Below are positions 18,649 through 25,261 of a stretch of 64,000 bases of DNA, piece by piece. The DNA is from a virus. The position numbers and the translations under genes were made by a program. The notes beneath the pieces were generated by a model that saw only the letters and a list, made by a program, of their open reading frames with translations, was not told the DNA's origin and made no database searches. The first letter of the stretch is position 1. Each line of letters begins with the position of its first letter. The DNA lies in IMG/VR virus record IMGVR_UViG_3300049893_002454, positions 1 through 64,000 of that record; one strand, given 5' to 3'.

Positions 18649-18998
18649 AAATATCAGAATTAATTGATAACCATATTCTTGAAGCAATAGATAAATTTGA
18701 CGGCGACTACTCGCTAAACAATCCATTTGAGGAGCTGATTAGCTTCGGAGAATTAGTCGACAGACTTTCAGTTGTGAATTTTAAATTATTTAAACTAAAA
18801 GACGAAGTGATGATGAGGCCTGATGATCAGGACTTCCGTGGTTGGGCTTCAATTGAAGATGTTAAGTTATGTAAGGAACGCTCGCGTCTGAAGCGATGCA
18901 TAGATGAGAAGTTAGCATCCATGATGGTTAGAGTTCGTGATGGAGACCCGTCAGCAGGACATAATTCCGAAACGAAATTATATGGGAGAGAAGTATGA
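18645..18998 (+). CDS. Small uncharacterised protein of the sugar cassette
   Basis: 117 residues, GTG start overlapping the previous TGA. It is alpha-helical by appearance, with FGELVDRLSVVNFKLFKLKD in the middle, a block that recalls short proteins (DUF6165/DUF4254-type) found beside glycosyltransferases. That resemblance is from memory and weak. No catalytic motif seen. Confidence 0.6.
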   Translation: MKISELIDNHILEAIDKFDGDYSLNNPFEELISFGELVDRLSVVNFKLFKLKDEVMMRPDDQDFRGWASIEDVKLCKERSRLKRCIDEKLASMMVRVRDGDPSAGHNSETKLYGREV

Positions 18999-19951
18999 AC
19001 ATATCAGTGCCTACAAGAATTTTAATAGTTGGAGGCCTAGGATATATAGGCGGATATTTAACAGATTATCTTATAGAGCATGGATATGACATTACGGTCT
19101 ATGATAATATGTTATTTGAAGACAGGTATTTGAAAAATACTAAATTCATATATGGAGATATAAGAGATAGCGGTAAATTAGCTGCTGTCATTAATAACTT
19201 CGATGTGGTAGTTTGGCTTGCGGCTATTGTCGGTGATGGTGCGTGTGCCGTTGATGTTAAACTAACTAAGGAAATCAATACCGATACGGTAAAATGGTTA
19301 ACTGATAATTATTCTGGTAAGATTATTTGGGCAAGCACATGCTCAGTATATGGTCGAAATGACGAACTATTAACAGAGGAATCTCCGCTCGCTCCGCTCT
19401 CGGCATACGCAGAGTCGAAGCTAGAGGCAGAAAAATACCTGCTGTCCAAACGCCAGGATGCTCTAGTATTCAGGCTGGGAACATTATTCGGAGTAGGAGA
19501 TGAACATAGTCGTCTCAGACTTGATTTGGTAGCAAATATACTTTCTATGAAAGCATCAAGAGGAGAGGAGCTTAGTGTATTTGGCGGAGAGCAGTGGAGG
19601 CCACTACTGCATGTTCGCGATGTAAGCACAGCTATTGCTCATTGTCTAAAGAATAGTATATCGGGATTATACAATTTATCATATGGTAACTTTAAACTTT
19701 CAGAGATCGCAGAGCAGATTGTAGCGATGATCCCAGGAGCTACATTGAAATACTCAGATCTTCCATTTGAGGATCAAAGAAACTATCGGGTTACAAATGA
19801 TAAGATACTAGCCACAGGATGGAAGCCTACGTATAATTTAGAATTTGGCGTAAAGCAGATACAAAGTGTAATACAAGATAACCGCATTAAGAATACCTCT
19901 GATCCGATTTATTCGAATGCGGCATATATAAAGCAGATTGGGTCATTTTAA
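18995..19951 (+). CDS. NAD-dependent epimerase/dehydratase (GalE-like SDR)
   Basis: A 318-residue extended SDR with ILIVGGLGYIGGYLTDYL, VYDNMLFEDRY, WLAAIVGDGAC, WASTCSVYG (catalytic Ser/Thr) and YAESKLEAEKYL (YxxxK). FRLGTLFGVGDEHSRLRLD and PLLHVRDVSTAI complete the family pattern. Likely a 4-epimerase or reductase on a nucleotide sugar. ATGA overlap at the start. Confidence 0.87.
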   Translation: MNISVPTRILIVGGLGYIGGYLTDYLIEHGYDITVYDNMLFEDRYLKNTKFIYGDIRDSGKLAAVINNFDVVVWLAAIVGDGACAVDVKLTKEINTDTVKWLTDNYSGKIIWASTCSVYGRNDELLTEESPLAPLSAYAESKLEAEKYLLSKRQDALVFRLGTLFGVGDEHSRLRLDLVANILSMKASRGEELSVFGGEQWRPLLHVRDVSTAIAHCLKNSISGLYNLSYGNFKLSEIAEQIVAMIPGATLKYSDLPFEDQRNYRVTNDKILATGWKPTYNLEFGVKQIQSVIQDNRIKNTSDPIYSNAAYIKQIGSF

Positions 19952-19969
19952 CCTATAAATAGGTGGTGT

Positions 19970-20431
19970 ATGAATATTCTAGATGGCAAGATACATGTTG
20001 ATAATCGCGGCTCTCTTCGCGTAGTTCCTGATTTTAATCCAAGCACCTTGAATATTAAAAGAATGTACCAGGTTGAGAATAATCCGTTGTGTGAAATACG
20101 TGCATGGCACGGCCACCTAGAAGAGGAAAAGTATGTATATTGCGCGCGGGGTTCGGCAATCATTGCCGCCATACATATGGGGACCGATGATGTCTTTATG
20201 CCATCTATCAGTCAATCAAGAGGTGCATCGGCACCACAGACGCTGGTGCTATCAGCATTACAGCCAAGAGTAATACATATTCCAGCAGGAATGGCAAATG
20301 GGTTTAGGATGCTCGAACCAGGGACGATATTGCTATTCTACTCCACTTCAACTCTAGAGGAAAGCAAGGGCGACGACTATAGATTTCCTCTAGATGATCA
20401 TGATGAAACATTTAAAATAGAGGTTAGATGA
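19970..20431 (+). CDS. dTDP-4-dehydrorhamnose 3,5-epimerase-like cupin (RmlC-like)
   Basis: The 153-residue product has the RmlC-type start DNRGSLRVVPDFNP, IKRMYQVENNPLCEIRAWHGH (the catalytic His region), EEEKYVYCARGSAIIAA and VIHIPAGMANGF. It is a small cupin that probably epimerises a 4-keto-6-deoxy sugar nucleotide, a good partner for the GMD product and the reductase that follows. A TAGGTGGTG site precedes the ATG. Confidence 0.83.
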   Translation: MNILDGKIHVDNRGSLRVVPDFNPSTLNIKRMYQVENNPLCEIRAWHGHLEEEKYVYCARGSAIIAAIHMGTDDVFMPSISQSRGASAPQTLVLSALQPRVIHIPAGMANGFRMLEPGTILLFYSTSTLEESKGDDYRFPLDDHDETFKIEVR

Positions 20432-21282
20432 TGAAAACGGTTTTAATCTTAGGTGGCACCGGCATGCTTGGTAATGCTGTAGGAAAATATTTTCAGGCAC
20501 ATCAAGACAAATACGACACCTATCTAACTACAAGAGATATGTCATTGATTTATAGCAAGTCAAATAACTGGATTAAGTTCGACCCCACAGGAAAGATACT
20601 TGACGCATCACACGCATTACGCGATGTATTTGAATATATGCCAAGAAACCCTGATATTATAATTAATTGCATAGGTGTCATAAAGCCATTCATGGCTAAG
20701 AACAAACGTGAGAGCATTCTAATCAACGCACTTCTGCCACACTTGTGGGCAGAAGACTCATTAGCTCTAAATATTAAATTTCTACATATAACCTCAGATT
20801 GCGTATTTAGTGGTGCAAAGGGTAACTATGTAGAGAGTTCACTGCACGATGCGCTTGATGATTACGGCAAGAGTAAGAGTTTAGGAGAGCCGGTAGACAA
20901 TGCTATGGTTATACGCACGTCAATTATAGGTCCAGAGATACATAAGCAGGCGTCATTAGTTGCATGGGCACAAAGCCAAGCAGGGAAAGAGGTATCTGGA
21001 TTTACTAATCATTTATGGAATGGAATTACCTGCAAGCAGTATGCGATAGTATGTAGCAAGATTATCGACAATGATCTGTATGAACAAGGATTATTTCATG
21101 TACATTCTGATATAGTAAACAAAGCAGAGCTCTTGCAGATGATAGATTATCGATACAATCTAGGACTAAAGATCATCCATGTACCTGCACAAACACATAT
21201 AGATAGGACGATGGCAACAGAAAAGTCATTGCTACACAAGTTACACATTCCTATGTTAAAAGATCAAATTCAATCACTGTGA
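20428..21282 (+). CDS. dTDP-4-dehydrorhamnose reductase-like SDR (RmlD-like)
   Basis: A 284-residue SDR: VLILGGTGMLGNAVGKYF, IINCIGVIKPF, INALLPHLWAE, HITSDCVFSGAKGNYVE and YGKSKSLGEP (YxxxK), then VIRTSIIGPE. These match the RmlD family, which reduces a 4-keto sugar nucleotide. It is the last gene of the cassette and overlaps the RmlC-like gene by 4 bases. Specific substrate unknown. Confidence 0.85.
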   Translation: MMKTVLILGGTGMLGNAVGKYFQAHQDKYDTYLTTRDMSLIYSKSNNWIKFDPTGKILDASHALRDVFEYMPRNPDIIINCIGVIKPFMAKNKRESILINALLPHLWAEDSLALNIKFLHITSDCVFSGAKGNYVESSLHDALDDYGKSKSLGEPVDNAMVIRTSIIGPEIHKQASLVAWAQSQAGKEVSGFTNHLWNGITCKQYAIVCSKIIDNDLYEQGLFHVHSDIVNKAELLQMIDYRYNLGLKIIHVPAQTHIDRTMATEKSLLHKLHIPMLKDQIQSL

Positions 21283-21486
21283 TGTATTTGATATATATAT
21301 CAATGATTAATTTTCATATTCTGCTATCAGATATACCTTATATTATTTCATCTTCTCTGTGTCACAGAATCAGCAAAGTATTGCTTATATTTAATAATAT
21401 GTTAGGTTAGATAACCTAGGAGTTCTGTGGTCTCTAAGCTATCTAGTACTATGGATCATAGTATCTATCACATCTATATAGCAAAA
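21283..21486. other. Non-coding spacer with a palindrome
   Basis: No convincing gene is visible between the cassette end and the mini-ORF array. A perfect 7-bp inverted repeat TAGGTTA/TAACCTA (21403-21418, 2-base centre) lies in it, without a following T-run, so it does not look like a terminator. AT-rich stretches could hold a promoter but none is assignable. Confidence 0.5.
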
Positions 21487-21494
21487 GGTGGCAA

Positions 21495-21692
21495 ATGATG
21501 TCTCATGCGGTAGTTTATTGGTATGGTGGGGTTTCTAGGGCTTATAGGGTTTCTAGGGCTTCTGGTGCTTATGGGACTTCTAGGGCTTCTGGTGCTTATG
21601 GGGCTTCTAGGGTTTCTGGGGTTTCTGGGGATTCTGTGGATTCTGTGGCCTCTGGGGCTTCTAGGGCTTCTAGGGCAAGAGGTGGTAGATGA
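21495..21692 (+). CDS. Mini-ORF 1 of a tandem leader array
   Basis: A 65-codon frame starting MMSHAVVYWYGG after AGGTGG, followed by tripeptide-periodic Ser/Arg/Ala/Gly sequence ending SRARGGR. It overlaps the next mini-ORF by ATGA. The 9-bp repeat beneath it keeps several frames open, so translation is only inferred from the ribosome site and the repeated start signal. No function recognised. Confidence 0.45.
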   Translation: MMSHAVVYWYGGVSRAYRVSRASGAYGTSRASGAYGASRVSGVSGDSVDSVASGASRASRARGGR

Positions 21693-22125
21693 TGTCTCAT
21701 GCGGTAGTTTATTGGTATGGTGGGGCTTCTAGGACTTATAGGGTTTCTTGGGTTTATGGTGATTCTGGGGGCTTCTGGGGGGCTGCTAGGGCTTCTGGTG
21801 CTTATGGGGCTTCTAGGGTTTCTGGGGCTTCTATGGCTTCTGTGGATTCTGTGGCCTCTGGGGCTTCTAGGGCTTCTAGGGCTTCTAGGGCTTCTAGGGC
21901 AAGAGGTGGTAGATGATAGCTCATGCGGTAGTTTATTTTTACTCTTTGTCTTATGGGGACTCTGTGGCTTCTATGGTTTCTGGGTCTTCTAGGACTTCTA
22001 GGGTTTCTGTAGTTTCTAGGGTTTCTAGGAATTCCGAGGCTTCTTGGGCTTCTGGGGCTTCTAGGATTTCTAGGATTTCTGTGGTTTCTAGGGTTTCTGT
22101 GGTTTCTGTGACTTCTTGGGCTTCT
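21520..22125 (+). repeat. 9-bp tandem repeats inside ~200-bp modules
   Basis: The interval is made mostly of a 9-bp unit GGGCTTCTA and variants (GGGTTTCTA, GTGGATTCT). It is organised in three modules of about 195-225 bp, each opened by GTGGTAGATGATGTCTCATG or a variant, and a fourth short module. The modules are near-identical at their borders and variable in repeat number, as expected of an expanding array. One strand is strongly G/T-rich. Confidence 0.85.
21689..21916 (+). CDS. Mini-ORF 2 of a tandem leader array
   Basis: A 75-codon frame with the same N terminus as mini-ORF 1 (MMSHAVVYWYGG) and the same ending (SRARGGR). The start lies in GAGGTGGTAGATGATG, a strong ribosome site that also contains the previous stop. 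It overlaps mini-ORF 3 by 4 bases. Confidence 0.45.
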   Translation: MMSHAVVYWYGGASRTYRVSWVYGDSGGFWGAARASGAYGASRVSGASMASVDSVASGASRASRASRASRARGGR

Positions 22126-22146
22126 GTAGTAAGGGGCGGCAGATAA
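21913..22146 (+). CDS. Mini-ORF 3 of a tandem leader array
   Basis: A 77-codon frame starting MIAHAVVYFY, a diverged form of the MMSHAVVYWY start, then Ser/Val/Arg-rich tripeptide repeats ending VVRGGR. Behind it a fourth, shorter decayed copy (ISHAVAFLV then stop, about 22147-22176) can be read without a start codon. Confidence 0.42.
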   Translation: MIAHAVVYFYSLSYGDSVASMVSGSSRTSRVSVVSRVSRNSEASWASGASRISRISVVSRVSVVSVTSWASVVRGGR

Positions 22147-22230
22147 TATCTCATGCTGTAGCTTTTTTGGTATAGTAGTATTCTTCGGTTTCTTGGGCTA
22201 TATAGGCATTATACTTAGCAGTGGTGACAG

Positions 22231-23343
22231 ATGATGTGCAATCATGTGGTTGTAGAATGTGGTCCAGTAATAATTGGAGCTGGGGCGATAGGCCTTGCCA
22301 TCGCGGCTGAATTATCTAAAAGACATACAGATATCGTGGTCCTAGAAGCTGAAGTCGGACCCGGACATCATACAAGCAGCAGAAACAGTGAAGTAATCCA
22401 TTCAGGAATATATTATCCTCACCACAGTCTAAAATCAATGCTGTGCTTGTCAGGGAAACATTTACTATATTCCTATCTAGCAGATAGAAATATTCCGTAT
22501 ATTAAATGTGGAAAACTTATTGTTGCTCAAGACTCATCTGCCGAGATTGACTCGTTAGAGAATCTAAGGCAAAATGCTAATTTAGTCGGAGTACAATATC
22601 AGCTAGTTACACACAAAAGTGCTGGGATTAAAGATCTACCACTTAAGCCATGTGAAGCTCTTCTTGTACCCGACACCGGACATATGGACGCTCATACGCT
22701 GATGCGTTCACTGGAACAAGATATTGTTAATAATAATGGCACTGTAGCATATAACTCAATGGTTACAGAGATTGAGCAGTCCGGTAGTGGTTGGTTAATT
22801 TCAGTTAGTAGCAGCACTCCCTTTAAGATAAGGACTGAGTGCATTATAAATTCAGCCGGACTATTTGCCGATAAAATTGCTGGCATGGTTGGCATAGATA
22901 AGTATAAAATATATTTTTATAAAGGCGAATATTATCGCACCAATAAGATGCGGGCATTAAAACATCTAGTCTATGCCGTTCCTCCAGCAGATCAAATGTC
23001 GCTCGGAATACATACAAGACACTATATGGATAACTCTATAGGATTTGGCCCAAATGCCTATCCGGTAGACAATATAGATTATAATATTGACGAGTCACAT
23101 AAGCATGAGTTTATTAATGACATAAATAAATATTTTACTGTCGACATCAGCTCGTCAGAGATATATCCTGACTATGCTGGCATTAGACCAAAGATCAATG
23201 GAGGAGGCATCAAGTCCGACTTTATTATTGAAAAAGAACAGTGTGACGGAGATAGAACAATGATTTCTTTAATTGGCATAGAAAGTCCTGGATTAACGTG
23301 CTCGATGTCTATAGCGCAATACGTAGCAGATATGTTAGCATAA
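22231..23343 (+). CDS. lhgO: L-2-hydroxyglutarate oxidase/dehydrogenase-like FAD enzyme
   Basis: The 370-residue product is a DAO-family flavoenzyme. GPVIIGAGAIGLAIAAEL is the FAD-binding GxGxxG, followed by IVVLEAE. Further family blocks are SSRNSEVIHSGIYYPHHSLK, CGKLIVA, VPDTGHMDAHTLM, FYKGEYYRTN, GFGPNAYPVDNIDY, DYAGIRPKI and GIESPGLTCSMSIA, which fit the bacterial L-2-hydroxyglutarate group. It would oxidise L-2-hydroxyglutarate to 2-oxoglutarate. The first ~11 residues (MMCNHVVVECG) resemble the mini-ORF starts upstream. Confidence 0.85.
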   Translation: MMCNHVVVECGPVIIGAGAIGLAIAAELSKRHTDIVVLEAEVGPGHHTSSRNSEVIHSGIYYPHHSLKSMLCLSGKHLLYSYLADRNIPYIKCGKLIVAQDSSAEIDSLENLRQNANLVGVQYQLVTHKSAGIKDLPLKPCEALLVPDTGHMDAHTLMRSLEQDIVNNNGTVAYNSMVTEIEQSGSGWLISVSSSTPFKIRTECIINSAGLFADKIAGMVGIDKYKIYFYKGEYYRTNKMRALKHLVYAVPPADQMSLGIHTRHYMDNSIGFGPNAYPVDNIDYNIDESHKHEFINDINKYFTVDISSSEIYPDYAGIRPKINGGGIKSDFIIEKEQCDGDRTMISLIGIESPGLTCSMSIAQYVADMLA

Positions 23344-23357
23344 ATATACAATATATT

Positions 23358-23540
23358 ATGAGATGCGATATTTGTGATGAAAAGCTAGATGAGCGTGACA
23401 TTATAGACAGTCAGCTACTGCACTGTTGGAAGTGCGGCTTCAAACGTCAGTTATCCGACGCAGAAATTTCCATATATATCACTCCAACATTTGGATACAC
23501 TGAGTGGGAGCCTGATATATCATATATGTATGAGATATAA
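23358..23540 (+). CDS. Small zinc-ribbon protein
   Basis: A 60-residue protein with two CxxC pairs, CDICDEKLDERD and LLHCWKCGFKRQL, the pattern of a rubredoxin-like or zinc-ribbon knuckle. The ATG at 23358 is chosen because the reading frame upstream lies inside the previous gene. It immediately precedes the Fe-S carrier genes; a role there is only suggested by position. Confidence 0.65.
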   Translation: MRCDICDEKLDERDIIDSQLLHCWKCGFKRQLSDAEISIYITPTFGYTEWEPDISYMYEI

Positions 23541-23541
23541 C

Positions 23542-23895
23542 ATGACATTTCCTCTTAACATTACTAAAGTAGCTATTAATAAGTTAATCGCAGCCAAAGA
23601 GGGCGATGGTTTGAATGATAGCTTCTTTATACGCATATCAGTTAAGGGCGGCGGTTGCTCTGGTTTGCTGAATGAATTGGCCTTTGATAGTGAATTAGAT
23701 CAAGATGATGATATAGCTGAGCGGTTCTCGGCAGACGATAAAAGTATAAAGGTTGCGATAGACTCATTTTCTGCAATGTATATGAGTAACGTTACCCTAG
23801 ATTATGTCATTGAGGATATGCAAGAAGGGTTTAAGTTTTCTGGCGGGGGCGCTACGCGAAGGCACTGTGCATGCGGCTCTTCGTTCAAAGAATAG
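23542..23895 (+). CDS. A-type Fe-S cluster carrier (IscA/ErpA/SufA family), copy 1
   Basis: The 117-residue product shows the family's three-cysteine pattern: VKGGGCSGLLNELAFD and the C-terminal CACGSSF (CxC). FSADDKSIKVAIDSFSAMYM corresponds to the central strand and helix. A-type carriers hold and transfer [2Fe-2S]/[4Fe-4S] clusters to target proteins. The ATG at 23542 follows the stop of the zinc-ribbon gene by one base. Confidence 0.88.
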   Translation: MTFPLNITKVAINKLIAAKEGDGLNDSFFIRISVKGGGCSGLLNELAFDSELDQDDDIAERFSADDKSIKVAIDSFSAMYMSNVTLDYVIEDMQEGFKFSGGGATRRHCACGSSFKE

Positions 23896-23944
23896 CTTGC
23901 GCCATATCTAGACAAGTAACTTCAAATAGAAGATGAGGCATAAT

Positions 23945-24271
23945 ATGTCATTTACGTTAACAGAAAGCGCAATAGCTAAGATAAATTCTCTTTTAAATGA
24001 GCGTAATGATGTTCCAAATAATGTGCGCATAGGTCTGCGAAGCGGCGGATGTAAGGGAATTGAGCAGATTATAGAGATCGGGGTGCCGGAAGTGAAAGAG
24101 GATCATTTATATGACTGCAATGACTTCCGTGTGTACGTCGATAAGAAGAGTCAAATATTACTAACTGGAGTAAAGATAGAATGGAGAGCAACGCTATCAG
24201 AAAGTAGATTTGTTTTCCATTTTCCAGACAATAAAACTTCGTGTTCCTGCGGCAAGAGCTTTTCATTATGA
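23945..24271 (+). CDS. A-type Fe-S cluster carrier (IscA family), copy 2
   Basis: The 108-residue product resembles copy 1: MSFTLTESAIAKINSLL, LRSGGCKGIEQIIEIG and CSCGKSFSL keep the three cysteines. The start at 23945 has GAGGCA 5 bases upstream and matches the family N terminus; ATG 23933 would add four residues. Two carriers of one family side by side suggest different client sets or a heterodimer. Confidence 0.85.
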   Translation: MSFTLTESAIAKINSLLNERNDVPNNVRIGLRSGGCKGIEQIIEIGVPEVKEDHLYDCNDFRVYVDKKSQILLTGVKIEWRATLSESRFVFHFPDNKTSCSCGKSFSL

Positions 24272-24783
24272 TATTGGCCGATGATGAGTTGCCACTAATA
24301 CCATCAGAGTTAGTGTCGCACGATGAGGTTGAAGATCTGATCAATAAGCTAGAAAGCGAACTATTATCTAGCTCGGTACCGGGAATAGGACTAGCGGCAT
24401 GTCAAATAGGAATATTTAAGCAAGCGTTTATCATACGCATTTCAGAGTTACATAGCTATAACTTTATAAATCCAAAAATCATATCGCTATCAGATCCCGT
24501 GATCTACAAATCAGAAGGTTGCCTATCATATCCAGGAGTAACTATACGCTCTTTGAGATATTATAATGTTACTATAAGTGATGATTTAAATCCAACTAAT
24601 GTCTCATTAAGTGGGTTGCCAGCTATTGCGGCTCAGCACGAGTATCAGCACATTTTAGGTCACAACATGTTTAAAAATTCGCTGACTAATATCACAGACT
24701 CGCAAGTATGCTTATGCGAGTCGGGATTGACGTTTGCGAAATGTTGCAAAATAAAGATACGTAAAAACATACGTATAATATGA
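24268..24783 (+). CDS. def: Peptide deformylase with C-terminal SEC-C zinc motif
   Basis: The 171-residue product has the three deformylase motifs: PGIGLAACQIG (GxGLAAxQ), SEGCLSYPG (EGCLS) and AAQHEYQHILGH (HExxH). The usual HEYDH or HELDH has Gln at the fourth position (HEYQH), which keeps both metal histidines. It ends with QVCLCESGLTFAKCC, a SEC-C-type motif known to bind zinc and nucleic acid/protein partners, not usual in phage deformylases. It removes N-formyl groups from nascent proteins at the ribosome exit. The ATG at 24268 overlaps the carrier gene stop. Confidence 0.9.
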   Translation: MILADDELPLIPSELVSHDEVEDLINKLESELLSSSVPGIGLAACQIGIFKQAFIIRISELHSYNFINPKIISLSDPVIYKSEGCLSYPGVTIRSLRYYNVTISDDLNPTNVSLSGLPAIAAQHEYQHILGHNMFKNSLTNITDSQVCLCESGLTFAKCCKIKIRKNIRII

Positions 24784-24816
24784 CAATCATACAAACCTTT
24801 AAAGCTAGAGTAAGAA

Positions 24817-25248
24817 ATGAAAGTAATGGTTCTAAATAAACTATTGTCATCTGAGCGTGTTTTTGGCATACGGTTTCCATATCCACCAATATCACTGCCG
24901 ACGAACGTTTCCAATGTCATATGTCATCCAGAATTAGCCACTAGATTACACTATACTACTATAGTGCTATTGTCTGATAGGGACAATGAGCCTGCTATAT
25001 TTGAATTTTCTCAAGAAATCTTCGACGGCCTAGCAGCATACGGACAGAGACATCATGGGTTGCAGTCAATAGAAGTTCTTATATCAAGAGATGATATTAG
25101 CAATAAACTACGTATAAAGGTCGGGGCCTCCTCTACAGCTACAGAGGTAGAGGAGATGCAGTTATCGGCAAGCAAATATCAATACATATATGATGGATTG
25201 TACAATAAGTATTTGTCTAAAATCGGCAAAAAGCTTTACGATATATAA
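24817..25248 (+). CDS. Unknown protein directly upstream of GroEL
   Basis: A 143-residue protein, MKVMVLNKLLSSERVFGIRF. It seems mainly beta in its first half (IRFPYPPISLPTN, HYTTIVLLSD), with a short helical C terminus. It carries no GroES mobile-loop motif I can recognise, although co-chaperonin genes usually sit in this position. The intergenic distance to groEL is 13 bases, so the two are likely co-translated. Confidence 0.6.
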   Translation: MKVMVLNKLLSSERVFGIRFPYPPISLPTNVSNVICHPELATRLHYTTIVLLSDRDNEPAIFEFSQEIFDGLAAYGQRHHGLQSIEVLISRDDISNKLRIKVGASSTATEVEEMQLSASKYQYIYDGLYNKYLSKIGKKLYDI

Positions 25249-25261
25249 TTAGGAGAGTAAT

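Noticed and set aside
19954-19961. TATAAATA T4-type late promoter words (here and near 62700)
   Set aside because: One lies only 9 bases from the start codon and both are expected by chance in AT-rich DNA.
21523-21992. Collagen-like GLLGLL frame in the 9-bp repeats
   Set aside because: It is the second open frame over the same repeats, has no good ribosome site, and its GLL units are not collagen GPX-type.
23298-23357. Longer start for the small zinc-ribbon gene
   Set aside because: The extra 20 residues lie inside the flavoenzyme gene; ATG 23358 gives a normal product.
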